Shown in pieces: positions 8,841 through 16,789 of a stretch of 64,000 nucleotides of DNA. Below the pieces are notes generated by a model, which saw nothing but the letters and a program-made list of their open reading frames with translations, had not been told where the DNA came from and did not search any database. The DNA is from Silvimonas terrae. GTDB lineage: Bacteria > Pseudomonadota > Gammaproteobacteria > Burkholderiales > Chitinibacteraceae. Positions within the stretch are counted from its first letter, which is position 1, and each line of letters begins with the position of its first letter. The stretch spans positions 1 to 64,000 of the forward strand of contig NZ_JACHHN010000010.1 of the NCBI RefSeq assembly GCF_014202765.1, read 5' to 3'. The position numbers were made by a program, and so were the translations under genes.

Positions 8841-9704
8841 TTAATCCGGGCAATACGGCGTAATGGCGCGCAGACCGTGCAAAAACCCGGCCAGCGTGCT
8901 TAAACCGGATGTAGCGCCATACTGCAAAATGTGCTCTGCATGACCTGCCAATTCATCCGGTGGCGCACATTCAATCAATGCGCTGCGCAATTGATGAATT
9001 GATTCTGAAAAATGGCCCGCTATTGCCAGTCGCAAATAATGGGCACTGATCTGATTGGTATTACTCAGGCATCGGCGGATCTGCTGACCGATGGCTGCCG
9101 CATGGGCAGTCACAACCGGGAGCGGGCCAACCCGCTGCAAGGCAGCCAGATACCCCACCAGATAGTCATCACCATCTGGCGTCAGCCCCTGCCCGTAGCC
9201 GACCAGGGCATGGGCGTTGAGGACGGGTAGTAATGCTTGCCTGTGGTTTGCGCCGGCGGTGGCGCGCTCCATCACCTGGCCCAGGTATTGCGGGGCCCGC
9301 GTGGTGATGGCTTGCTGGACCACCGCGCTCAGTACCGCTTGTTCCAGTTGACAACGCCGGGTATCCGCACGGCCCTGCGGCTGCCGTGGCTGCCGTGGCT
9401 GCCAGAGCGATGCTGCGGTCAACTGGCACTGCCAGTGGCGGGCGATCAAGCGGCCCGCTTGCCAGCGTACCCCCTCAGCGGGGTTGCACTGTGTGCGCCA
9501 GTCCCAGCCTTCTGGCAAGTGCAGCAGCAGGGCGGTTGGTTGGTTGGGCGCATCGGCCGGGAGCAAAGTACACAGCGCACCGTGCTCATCGACCAGATTG
9601 AGTACCCGCGCAAACCGGCTATGCACCCGCCACCCGGTGCCGGATGGCGGGTTAGCCGCAAGCAGATAGCCAGTCGAGCAAACCTGTAGCGTGATACCCG
9701 ACAT
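8841..9704 (-). CDS. DUF2877 protein, AllH/YlbF-like
   Basis: A 287-residue DUF2877 protein, the family of E. coli YlbF (AllH) and YahE. The conserved core is LLPVLNAHALVGYGQGLTPDGDDYLVGYLAAL (about 160-190), followed near the C-terminus by the helix-rich GHAEHILQYGATSGLSTLAG segment. It is read as the third subunit of the carbamoyltransferase-type complex. An in-frame nine-base tandem repeat (9381-9403) encodes a Gln-Pro-Arg repeat around residues 100-110, probably a surface loop. It begins 12 bases after the stop of the hydrolase gene. Confidence 0.85.
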   Translation of the reverse strand: MSGITLQVCSTGYLLAANPPSGTGWRVHSRFARVLNLVDEHGALCTLLPADAPNQPTALLLHLPEGWDWRTQCNPAEGVRWQAGRLIARHWQCQLTAASLWQPRQPRQPQGRADTRRCQLEQAVLSAVVQQAITTRAPQYLGQVMERATAGANHRQALLPVLNAHALVGYGQGLTPDGDDYLVGYLAALQRVGPLPVVTAHAAAIGQQIRRCLSNTNQISAHYLRLAIAGHFSESIHQLRSALIECAPPDELAGHAEHILQYGATSGLSTLAGFLHGLRAITPYCPD

Positions 9705-9716
9705 GGCGTAACCGCA

Positions 9717-10385
9717 TCAGGCAGCCAGGGCGTCGACGATGGATCTGGCGTCGCTCACCCAGCCAAAGATCGCGCCTTGGGCCTTGATCATTTCCAGCGC
9801 GTATTTCTGGAATTCCGGGAAATAAGAGCCCACGCAGTCTTGCGGCACAATGCATTCAAAGCCACGGTCGTTGGCTTCACGCACGGTGGTGGTTACGCAG
9901 ACTTCGGTGGTGACACCACAGACAATCAGCGTTTTGATATTGCCGTTTTGCAGCACCAGTTGCAGGTCGGTCTGGTAGAACGCACCCTTGCCCGGTTTGT
10001 CGATCACGGGCTCGCCGGCGATCGGGTACAGTTCCGGGATAATGTCGTGGCCTTTTTCGCCACGTACCAGAATGCGGCCCATGGGGCCTGGTTCACCAAT
10101 AAAGGTTTTACCGCCACGGGTCAGTTTGGCGGGCGGGCAATCGGTCAGGTCGGCGCGGTGGCCTTCGCGGGTGTGAATGACCATGATGCCGGCGGTACGG
10201 GCCGCTGCCAGCACTTTTTGGCACGGGCCAATGGCGGAACGGACAAAGTTCACGTCATTGCCCAGGGCTTCACCAAACCCACCGGGTTCGACAAAGTCGC
10301 GCTGCATATCGATCATGACCAGCGCGGTCGTGGCCGGGTCAAAAGGCAGGGCAAAGGGTTCTGCTTTAAATGCGGTTGGCTTCAT
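9717..10385 (-). CDS. Isochorismatase-family amidohydrolase, biuret/triuret hydrolase-like
   Basis: A 222-residue isochorismatase-like cysteine hydrolase. The catalytic triad is visible: D26 in MIDMQRD, K133 in KPGKGAF and C163 in GVTTEVCVTTTVREANDRG. From memory, the sequence closely follows Rhizobium biuret hydrolase (BiuH), including HTREGHRADL, GPMGRIL and GHDIIPELYPI. Biuret hydrolase cuts biuret to allophanate and ammonia; the related TrtA acts on triuret. ATG 10385 has an AGGAGT site eight bases upstream, better than the start eleven codons earlier. It is the first gene of the operon. The exact substrate is inferred; ureidoacrylate (RutB-like) or N-carbamoyl compounds are alternatives. 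Confidence 0.85.
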   Translation of the reverse strand: MKPTAFKAEPFALPFDPATTALVMIDMQRDFVEPGGFGEALGNDVNFVRSAIGPCQKVLAAARTAGIMVIHTREGHRADLTDCPPAKLTRGGKTFIGEPGPMGRILVRGEKGHDIIPELYPIAGEPVIDKPGKGAFYQTDLQLVLQNGNIKTLIVCGVTTEVCVTTTVREANDRGFECIVPQDCVGSYFPEFQKYALEMIKAQGAIFGWVSDARSIVDALAA

Positions 10386-10403
10386 GGGAAAGACTCCTTT
10401 TGT

Positions 10404-10561
10404 AAAATCAGGAAACATTTGTTTTTACTGATTTTAAAGAGCCTTTCAGCGCCAAAGAACGGAATGATTTCAGCTTTGCGTGCAAATATTTTGATGGTGA
10501 ATAAAGCTTGATTTGAGTGCGGTTAAATCAAATTAAATTGGGCGTTGGCTGATTTAAATCA
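10404..10561 (-). promoter_or_regulatory. Operator region of the ureide operon with six TGATTT half-sites
   Basis: Three dyads lie within 160 bases upstream of the hydrolase gene. TAAAATCAG (10403-10411) mirrors CTGATTTTA (10428-10436). TTGATTT (10508-10514) mirrors AAATCAA (10525-10531). TGATTTAAATCA (10550-10561) is a perfect 12-bp palindrome. All share the half-site TGATTT. The first dyad lies just upstream of the AGGAGT ribosome site, which would suit repression. The downstream AllS-like LysR protein is the obvious candidate binder; this is inferred. Confidence 0.5.
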
Positions 10562-10595
10562 TCAGAAATATGTAGTAGCAAAGGGCGGGGAAATA

Positions 10596-10625
10596 AAAAC
10601 AGCGGGCATATTGCCCGCTGTTTTT
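10596..10625 (-). terminator. Terminator after the DUF1993 gene
   Basis: AAAACAGCGGGCA and TGCCCGCTGTTTT form a 13-bp stem around TAT, with T runs on both strands, so it could work in either direction. On the minus strand it ends the DUF1993 transcript 20 bases after its stop codon. Confidence 0.85.
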
Positions 10626-10644
10626 TTGCCGATAAGCCCTGTTA

Positions 10645-11163
10645 TCAGGCAGCGGCCAATCCTGCCAGGAAATCCTTCTTGCCCAGCGGCACACCGTTGT
10701 GGCGCAGGATGTCATAGGTGGTGGTGATGTGGAAAAAGAACTGCGGCATGGCGTAGCTCAACAGATAAGTCTGGCCGTTGAACTTGCGTTCGTGTTCCGT
10801 GCCCGGGCGGATGACAATCTCCCGCTGTTCGCCCCCTTCAAACCGGCTAGGCTCAATGCTGCTGACGTAGTCAAAGGTTTTGGCGACCAGGGCACGCAGT
10901 TCCGCCAGCGTTTGTTCGCTGTCATCAAAGCGCGGCACTTCGCTATTGGACAAGCGCCCGGCCATGGCTTTGGCAAAGTCGCAGGCAATTTGCACCTGGC
11001 GGGTCAGCGGAAACATATCTGCAAAGAGTCTGGCGCTGGTCAGTGCGGTGGGGTCGCTCTGGGTGGCGGCAACGTGGGTTTCTGTTTTGGCCAGGATGTG
11101 ATCCAGGCTACCCAGCATTTGTTTGATAACGGGCACTGCCGACGCATAAAGCGAGATGGACAT
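10645..11163 (-). CDS. DUF1993 family protein
   Basis: A 172-residue soluble protein of the DUF1993 family: start MSISLYASAVPVIKQMLGSLDHIL, middle LFADMFPLTRQVQIACDFAK, and late segment NGQTYLLSYAMPQFFFHITTTYDILRHNGV. The family is related to the DinB-like four-helix fold, and its function is not established. It has the family's usual length and its own terminator, so it is probably transcribed alone. Nothing around it suggests a pathway. Confidence 0.85.
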   Translation of the reverse strand: MSISLYASAVPVIKQMLGSLDHILAKTETHVAATQSDPTALTSARLFADMFPLTRQVQIACDFAKAMAGRLSNSEVPRFDDSEQTLAELRALVAKTFDYVSSIEPSRFEGGEQREIVIRPGTEHERKFNGQTYLLSYAMPQFFFHITTTYDILRHNGVPLGKKDFLAGLAAA

Positions 11164-11325
11164 GACTGACTGTTTCCTGTTGTGGTTTTTGAGTTTAACG
11201 AGTGACTGTATCTGCAGATGATCCGGGTCGTCTGTCAGTGCTTGTCTGGCACGAGTACATCTGACGGAGATGGTTGCCCCATGCTGCCGCGCAAGGCCAG
11301 CAAGGGGAGCGTCAATGGTGGGGTT

Positions 11326-11943
11326 TTACTGCGGTACGGCAAAGGCCGCCCGGGCGGTGCTCACTGCATTGCGGATGGCACAGCCATCAGCGTGATCGTT
11401 CACCAGACCCATGGCCTGCATCAGCGCATACATGGTGGTGGGGCCGACAAACCGCCAGCCCCGTTTTTTCAGATCACGCGAGAGGGCATTGGCTTCGGCC
11501 GAGGTGGTTTGCTGGCGCAGCCATTCTGGTGTGATGACCTCCGGCCGCACGCCGGCTTTGGGTTCAAAGCGCCAGAAATACGCGGCCAGCGAGTTTTCTG
11601 TTTCCAGCATCTGCAGCGCCCGCTGGGCGTTGTTGATCACGGCTTCAATCTTGCCGCGATGTCGCACAATGCCGGCGTCGGCCAGCAAGCGCTGGACATC
11701 GGCCTCGCCAAAGCGGGCGACTTTTTCGATTTCAAAATTGGCGAAGCCAGCGCGGAACGCTTCGCGCTTGCGCAAGATGGTGATCCAGGACAAGCCGGCC
11801 TGAAAGCCTTCCAGACAGACCTTTTCAAACAGCCGGCGATCATCGGCCACCGGAAAACCCCATTCGTGGTCGTGATAGTGCTGATAGTCGGGCGAGGCAT
11901 TACACCAGGCGCAACGGATTATTTCGGGCGTGGCTGTCGTCAT
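11326..11943 (-). CDS. tag: DNA-3-methyladenine glycosylase I
   Basis: A 205-residue Tag enzyme that removes 3-methyladenine from alkylated DNA to start base-excision repair. Conserved parts are CAWCN near residue 11, YHDHEWGFP, CLEGFQAGLSWITIL, AGIVRHRGKI and KKRGWRFVGPTTMYALMQAMGLVNDH. The four zinc-snap ligands of E. coli Tag (C4, H17, H175, C179) have counterparts in the first cysteine, the HDHEW histidine and the NDHADGC histidine and cysteine. The start MTTATPEII precedes the first conserved cysteine closely, as in the family. It is a single gene, with no ada or alkB nearby. Confidence 0.96.
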   Translation of the reverse strand: MTTATPEIIRCAWCNASPDYQHYHDHEWGFPVADDRRLFEKVCLEGFQAGLSWITILRKREAFRAGFANFEIEKVARFGEADVQRLLADAGIVRHRGKIEAVINNAQRALQMLETENSLAAYFWRFEPKAGVRPEVITPEWLRQQTTSAEANALSRDLKKRGWRFVGPTTMYALMQAMGLVNDHADGCAIRNAVSTARAAFAVPQ

Positions 11944-12033
11944 GCGGCACCTGTGAGGGGGATCAACCGGATAGCGTTGCGTAACAGCGCAAGCCAGACA
12001 CTCCGTTTCTTGCGCTGTTTAATCTGCGCCATG

Positions 12034-13086
12034 TTATTGCGTCGGCACGCCGTCTTTCCAGTGCGGCCAGTCACTGACAATGGCATGCACCAGCGGGTAG
12101 CCGGCACGGTACAGGTTTTGTACAGCCGGCACAAAGCCGCCTTGTTCCTGGTATTTCAACAGATTATCAACGTCAGACATCCCCTGGGGTGGGCGATCGA
12201 AGTCTGACGCTGTGCGCAGATCGGCAATGCGGTTCAGGTCCAGCAAGCCTGCCGCCGCGCCACGCTTGAGCGCTTCGTAGGTGGCGTTGTCTTCTTGCTG
12301 CGTGGTGCAGTAAGTGCCCTTGCCATCCGTCATGATTTTGGTGAAATCGCGCGCGCGTTGTCCCAGGCGCGTGCCGGAGAACCAGGTATCGCCCGCCAGG
12401 GTATCGCACTGGATGACTGCGGGCGGCTGGTTGGCCGGGGCGTAGTTATATCTGGCGCGAAACGCCGCAGCCTCTTTGCTATCGACCAGTTCGGCCCCTT
12501 TGGAGAGCGTAATGGCGCGTTGCAACAGCGCTTCGTTGAGCTGGAAGACTTCTGTGCGGTAATCCAGCGGCGGCTTCTCCGTGGGGGATTTGGTGTTGAT
12601 GCCCAGATACCCGCCCTGCCAGTCGGCCGGTGCTTCCCGCGCGTCCAGTTCCCACTGGATGCCGAAATCCACCAGATATCGAGCCCATGCCGCCGAACCC
12701 ACCGTGCCTTGTTGCGGGTCGATCCCGGCAATACCGGCGATCAGGAAATACGTTCTGGACAGATCAAACTGGCGTGACCAGATCAACGCCGCCACCGAGG
12801 CCGCCGCGTTGGCGTGGCCCATGCCGGTAGTCATCTGGCAGATCCCGTCGCTGGTGCAGCCAACGGCCGGGTAATCGGGCGAGAGGCCGGGAATGGCCAC
12901 CTTGCGATCGAAGCGCAGGTGATCGTGCCATACCTGTGCTTCCGGGCCGAACATGGAAATGATCAGCACCTTCACCGGCTGCGCATGGCGCGCCGCCGGC
13001 TGGGTTCTGGCCTCAGCGGGGGCGGTCAGCGCCAGGGTTGCGGTCAGTGCGAAAGACAATAAGCGAGGGATCAGGCGTTGGGGCAT
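12034..13086 (-). CDS. Purine nucleoside permease-like (NUP family) exported protein
   Basis: A 350-residue protein of the NUP family, named after a fungal purine nucleoside permease. Residues 1-26 form a signal peptide ending at about PAEA. Family segments are VLIISMFGPEAQVWHDHL, YPAVGCTSDGICQMTTGMGHANAAASV and FLIAGIAGIDPQQGTVGSAAWARYLVDFGIQWE. It has no row of membrane helices, so in bacteria it is more likely a periplasmic nucleoside-binding or phosphorylase-fold enzyme than a true permease; that is inference. It lies 1.7 kb from the ureide operon and might feed it with purines. A divergent promoter region of about 230 bases separates it from the next gene. Confidence 0.85.
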   Translation of the reverse strand: MPQRLIPRLLSFALTATLALTAPAEARTQPAARHAQPVKVLIISMFGPEAQVWHDHLRFDRKVAIPGLSPDYPAVGCTSDGICQMTTGMGHANAAASVAALIWSRQFDLSRTYFLIAGIAGIDPQQGTVGSAAWARYLVDFGIQWELDAREAPADWQGGYLGINTKSPTEKPPLDYRTEVFQLNEALLQRAITLSKGAELVDSKEAAAFRARYNYAPANQPPAVIQCDTLAGDTWFSGTRLGQRARDFTKIMTDGKGTYCTTQQEDNATYEALKRGAAAGLLDLNRIADLRTASDFDRPPQGMSDVDNLLKYQEQGGFVPAVQNLYRAGYPLVHAIVSDWPHWKDGVPTQ

Positions 13087-13314
13087 GCGGGTATCCGGTC
13101 AGCGCGGTTGCAAACGGGTGTATATCAAGAATAGTCAGTCAGGGCGCAGTGGGCTTTTACGCAGATGCGTTATTTGGTCTCGCCACGTGCTGCGCCGCGC
13201 AAATATGCCAATGTAGATGATCTGGCGTGCTTTAAAAGGGCCGCTCAGCCGCCATCTGAGCTACGACAATCGGTTAACCGGCGCATGGCGCGTCTTGCAC
13301 AGGGAGTGTAACGG

Positions 13315-13974
13315 ATGAAAGTGCTGGTTTTTGGTGGTACGGGCATGCTGGGTCAAGGCGTTCTGCGCGAGTGTTTTAACGCAGCCGATGTCAGCCAGAT
13401 TTTGAGTGCAGGACGCGGCACGCTGGGCCAGTCGCACCCCAAACTGCGGGAGCTGCAGATTGCAGATGCCAGCCAGCTGGCGCTGCATGAAGCCTCACTG
13501 ACCGGCTTTGATGCCTGCTTTTTCTGCCTTGGTGTTTCCTCCAGCGGCATGACTGAGGCGGACTACCGCAAGATCACTTACGACTACACACTGACTGCCG
13601 CCCGCCTGTTGGCGCGATTGAATCCAGACATGAGCTTTATTTATGTATCCGGTGCGGGGACCGACAGTACGGAAAAAGGCCGGGTCATGTGGGCGCGGGT
13701 GAAAGGGGCGACAGAAAACGCCTTGCTGGCGCTGCCATTCAAAGGCGTGTACATGCTGCGGCCGGGGATTATCCAGCCGCTGAACGGGGCGGTCTCCAAG
13801 ACGAAGTCTTACCGGGTGTTCTATTCGCTGGCGCGGCCGGTGTTGCCCATTTTGCGCAAGCTGCTGCCGGGGCAGATCAGTACTACAGAGCAGATTGGGC
13901 GGGTGATGCTGGCGCTGGCGCGGGAGGGGGATCAGCACCGGGTGCTGGAGAGTGCTGAGATCAACCGGATGTAG
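13315..13974 (+). CDS. Atypical SDR / NAD(P)-binding protein
   Basis: A 219-residue atypical short-chain dehydrogenase-like protein. The Rossmann motif GGTGMLGQGVLRE lies at residues 7-19; FFCLGVSSSGMTEADYRKI and FIYVSGAGTDSTE are further conserved pieces, as in HTATIP2/NmrA-like proteins. The substrate is unknown. ATG 13315 follows AGGGAG at 13301-13306. The stop codon TAG at 13972-13974 lies inside the first copy of an intergenic repeat (GTAGGGTGGATTCG), so the C-terminus may have been set by repeat insertion. Confidence 0.8.
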   Translation: MKVLVFGGTGMLGQGVLRECFNAADVSQILSAGRGTLGQSHPKLRELQIADASQLALHEASLTGFDACFFCLGVSSSGMTEADYRKITYDYTLTAARLLARLNPDMSFIYVSGAGTDSTEKGRVMWARVKGATENALLALPFKGVYMLRPGIIQPLNGAVSKTKSYRVFYSLARPVLPILRKLLPGQISTTEQIGRVMLALAREGDQHRVLESAEINRM

Positions 13975-14164
13975 GGTGGATTCGTAGGGTGGATTCGGAG
14001 CGGTAGCGACAATCCACCGCTTGCGACTCAGTAGCCCGGATGAAGCGATAGCGAGAATCCGGGGTAGCGGGCGTGGTTCATATTGTTGTGGGTTGTTAGC
14101 GCCTTCGGCGCGGATTTGAAAAGCATTTGTAGGGTGGATTCGGAGTGGTAGCGACAATCCACCG
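13971..14164. repeat. Three copies of a GTAGGGTGGATTCG repeat plus other short repeats
   Basis: Copies of GTAGGGTGGATTCG start at 13971 (truncated), 13984 and 14129. The two longer copies continue to GACAATCCACCG and so close on themselves (GGTGGATT with AATCCACC). Between them, 14035-14063 is a second hairpin-type repeat, CCCGGATGAAGC with GAATCCGGG. A unit TGTTAGCGCCT follows at 14094 and recurs near 14180, so a segment of about 85 bases looks duplicated. The same family recurs at 56349-56424. Confidence 0.8.
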
Positions 14165-14230
14165 TTTGCGGTGTTTGCGTGTTAGCGCCTGACGGCGCGG
14201 TGGTTTTGATACCGGCGGTGGCCGGAGCAC

Positions 14231-14350
14231 GTCACTTTCTTTGCTTCGCCACCTCGGCGACCCCAAAGAAAGTAACCAAAGAAAGGCGACCCCAGCCTGG
14301 CGGCCCTCCGGGCTTCCCTCGGTTGGTCGGGAGCCCAAGGTCTCCCTCCA
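14231..14350. repeat. Intergenic repeat with CTTTCTTTG / CAAAGAAAG inverted arms
   Basis: The segment starts GTCACTTTCTTTGCTTCGCC and continues CCCCAAAGAAAGTAACC, CAAAGAAAGGCGACCCC, with one T-rich arm matching two A-rich arms. From memory, similar GTCACTTTCTTTTGC elements are scattered between genes of many betaproteobacteria. A GCCCTCCGGGC hairpin and a stretch rich in CTCCCTC follow. No coding sequence is evident. Confidence 0.5.
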
Positions 14351-14470
14351 CGTCCTCGGCGCTTGGCTTTAACGGGGAGGGAACGTCAAAAACAACGCCC
14401 CCCTAAACCCAACTTCAACTTCAACTTCAACCCCAGCGGCAATTTTGTCCAGCGCACCGCCCCCACTTCG

Positions 14471-14496
14471 TCATTCCCGCGAAGGCGGGAATCCAG
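14471..14496. repeat. dRS3-like 20-bp inverted repeat
   Basis: ATTCCCGCGAAGGCGGGAAT at 14473-14492 fits the Neisseria dRS3 consensus ATTCCC-N8-GGGAAT exactly. It is framed by GTC and CCAG, like the element at the window start. In Neisseria, dRS3 copies serve as integration targets for filamentous phages; whether that holds here is unknown. Confidence 0.7.
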
Positions 14497-14625
14497 TGGG
14501 CCGCCGTAGGTGGCCTTGCCGACCGCCGTTGAAATCCATGCACCCGTCCGCCAGTTTGTGGTGCTCCGCAACGATGTGACACCAAGCCGTGCCGTTGACC
14601 TGGCCTGGCTGTCCCCACCCCACAA

Positions 14626-14649
14626 AAAAGGCCGGGACAAAGCCCGGCC
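14626..14649 (-). terminator. Terminator of the TauD-type dioxygenase gene
   Basis: GGCCGGG and CCCGGCC form a stem with loop ACAAAG. On the minus strand the stem is followed by six T (complement of 14624-14629). It lies about 35 bases beyond the dioxygenase stop codon. Confidence 0.8.
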
Positions 14650-14683
14650 AGGTGCTGATGGAGCACTGCTCATCGCGGATACG

Positions 14684-15601
14684 TTACGCCGCGCGTTCGT
14701 TCTGCGCTTCGTCGGCGTTGGCGGCGGTGTTCGGGGTTTTTTGCAGGGTGCGGCTCTTTTCGCCGTTGAGCGAGGTCGGCACGTTGCCGGCAATGGTGAC
14801 CCGATGCATCACGCGGTGGGCGTCGCCGTAGTCGTTGATGGCGTAATGCTGGGTGGCACGGTTGTCCCAAATGGCCACGTCGCCGGCTTGCCAGCGCCAG
14901 CGCACGGTGTTTTCCAGGCGGGTGACGTGGCTTTGCAGCGCGGCAAACAGGTGGTTGAAATCGTGCGTGGTCAGGCCTTTGAACTTCTGCACAAAGTGAC
15001 CCAGCAAAAGATGACGTTCGCCGGTTTCCGGATGGACGTGCACCACCGGGTGCTCGGTTTCATAAAGGGTGGAGGTGAACACCTTGCGGTAGCGAGCCAG
15101 TGCTTCGGCGCTGGTGTCGGTGCGGTAGGCGGCGTAGTCGTATTCGTTGCTATGGATTGCCCACAGGTTATCGGCCAACTGGCGCAGCGGCTCAGGCAGG
15201 TCGGTATAGGCGGTGTGGGTGTTGGCCCAGACCGTGTCGCCGCCGCTTTCCGGTACTTTGATCGCACGCAGGATGGACGCCTTGGGGTAGGCATCGACAA
15301 AGGTCACATCGGTATGCCAGCTATTGGCGCGGCCGCCGTGGGCGGAGTCGAGTTCCAGCACGTAGTCAGTGCCGGAAACGCTCGGCACGGTGGGATGGGC
15401 GACTGGATCACCCAGCAATTGGCCGAAGGCTTGCTGGCCAGCGTCGTCCAGCGTCTGGCCGCGCAAAAAGATGACTTTGTATTGGCGCAATGCCGCCTTG
15501 ATCGCATCGACCGCGTGCGCTGGCAGATCGCCCGACAATTGCACGCCACGGACTTCTGCGCCGATGCGGCCGGCGACAGGGTGAAGGGTGATTTCGCTCA
15601 T
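14684..15601 (-). CDS. TauD/TfdA family Fe(II)/2-oxoglutarate dioxygenase
   Basis: A 305-residue member of the TauD family, which uses 2-oxoglutarate and O2 to hydroxylate sulfonates, alkyl sulfates or related carbon compounds. The iron ligands are visible: H96 and D98 in SWHTDVTF and H252 in RATQHYAINDYGD. The 2-oxoglutarate-binding arginine is in RVMHRVTI. The enzyme is close to TauD or AtsK, but no sulfonate ABC transporter adjoins it, so the substrate is open. Residues after about 275 form a polar tail beyond the usual family end. A 9-bp dyad lies 140 bases upstream. Confidence 0.9.
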   Translation of the reverse strand: MSEITLHPVAGRIGAEVRGVQLSGDLPAHAVDAIKAALRQYKVIFLRGQTLDDAGQQAFGQLLGDPVAHPTVPSVSGTDYVLELDSAHGGRANSWHTDVTFVDAYPKASILRAIKVPESGGDTVWANTHTAYTDLPEPLRQLADNLWAIHSNEYDYAAYRTDTSAEALARYRKVFTSTLYETEHPVVHVHPETGERHLLLGHFVQKFKGLTTHDFNHLFAALQSHVTRLENTVRWRWQAGDVAIWDNRATQHYAINDYGDAHRVMHRVTIAGNVPTSLNGEKSRTLQKTPNTAANADEAQNERAA

Positions 15602-16228
15602 GATGTGTTTTCCTTATCTCGATAACGGGGCGTACCCGGCATGGCCAGGCGCGCTACAGGTATGGATCAGACAACGATTGCAAAGCAGCATGAAGACCGG
15701 TTTGCGCCAGCGCCCTGCTGGCGTTGCATATAATCTAATGTGTATAACAAACGTTTATTAAATAATATTTTGTTATATTTCGGCCAAAACCGGTTTTTCC
15801 CGAAGAAAACCTTTGTTTTTCATCAGCTTGAATGTGGTCCCGGCCAGAAAATACCTGCTGGCTTGCCCCCTTGATCACCAGTGACCCGTGAGCCTCTGGC
15901 TGTAAGCAAGACGCTGCCCGAGTCTGTCTGACCGATATTCAGCGCAGCGACGCCACCTGGTTTGCGCACGGTGCTTTCGCGCCGGGCCCCGCAAATCACG
16001 GCTCAATTGCTTGATTCAGGCAATCTTTTTTTGGAAAAAAACGCACACCTAACGCCAGAAGTGCCTCTCAGTTACCTGTCAAAACTTGCAGGGTTTGCCA
16101 GCAAGGCGGAGTTTTTGCTTGCGAATTGCTGGTGGCGGTGCCAGAAAACCGGTTATCAGCAGTAAAAAAGTGATCGTCGCACCGGTCTGGTGCCAAAAGA
16201 CCAGTGGGGCGATGACGGGAGTCTGGAC
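15602..16228. other. Divergent intergenic region between dioxygenase and pilus genes
   Basis: About 630 bases with no convincing gene. An A+T-rich stretch (about 15725-15790) contains the dyad TATAACAAA (15743-15751) with TTTGTTATA (15769-15777), perfect over nine bases and 17 bases apart, a likely operator or promoter zone for the dioxygenase. The rest should hold the promoter and 5' leader of the Csu pilus operon. A T7/A7 hairpin near 16024-16040 is visible, but I could not match a known riboswitch. Confidence 0.45.
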
Positions 16229-16771
16229 ATGAAGTGTTCCACCACGGGGATCATGATGCTGGCCACGCTGGGCATCGGGGCCACGGCGGGGGTTGCGCAT
16301 GCCGGTGCCATTACCGGACAGATCGCGGTCGCGTTGCGGATTTCCAGCGGTTGCCAGGTGACCAACGGGGCCAGCGGCAATGACAGCATCGGCAATATGG
16401 GTACGCTGGATTTCGGCACGGTATCGCCCACCTGGAATAGCCCGCTGGCGGCCAACTTGTCGGGGCAGGGTACATCTGGCCAGTTGCAGGTGACGTGCGC
16501 GCCCGGCATTACCGCGTTCACGGTCACGGTGGATGGGGGGCTGCGCGGTAACCGCACGCTGGGTTATGCCCAGAATACGGTGGCGTACGAAGTGTTCCAG
16601 AACCCGGCGCGCAGTGTGACTTACCCGATTGGCACGCCCAAGACGTTTAACGTACCCCAGGACGGATCAGCAGTAACGGTCCCGATTTATGGCGCGGTGA
16701 CGCCGAACCCATCCACGGCCAAAGTGGCTGGTACGTATGCCGACACGTTGTTGATGACTTTGAATTTCTGA
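16229..16771 (+). CDS. Csu-type pilin (spore coat U domain), first subunit
   Basis: A 180-residue secreted protein with a signal peptide ending VAHA (about residue 25) and one SCPU domain, the fold of archaic chaperone-usher pilins such as CsuA/B. Typical features are the paired cysteines (SSGCQV and QVTCAPG), the LDFGTVSP segment and the closing GTYADTLLMTLNF strand. Pilins of this class polymerise by donor-strand exchange into thin adhesive pili. I start at ATG 16229 because it directly precedes the signal peptide. It is the first gene of a six-gene operon. Confidence 0.9.
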   Translation: MKCSTTGIMMLATLGIGATAGVAHAGAITGQIAVALRISSGCQVTNGASGNDSIGNMGTLDFGTVSPTWNSPLAANLSGQGTSGQLQVTCAPGITAFTVTVDGGLRGNRTLGYAQNTVAYEVFQNPARSVTYPIGTPKTFNVPQDGSAVTVPIYGAVTPNPSTAKVAGTYADTLLMTLNF

Positions 16772-16789
16772 GATTCGTGGAGGGTTGTC

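Noticed and set aside
16010-16180. Cyclic di-GMP (GEMM) riboswitch before the Csu operon
   Set aside because: The sequence AAAAAAACGCACACC is only superficially similar; the GCAAACC and GGTAGC-type conserved parts are missing.
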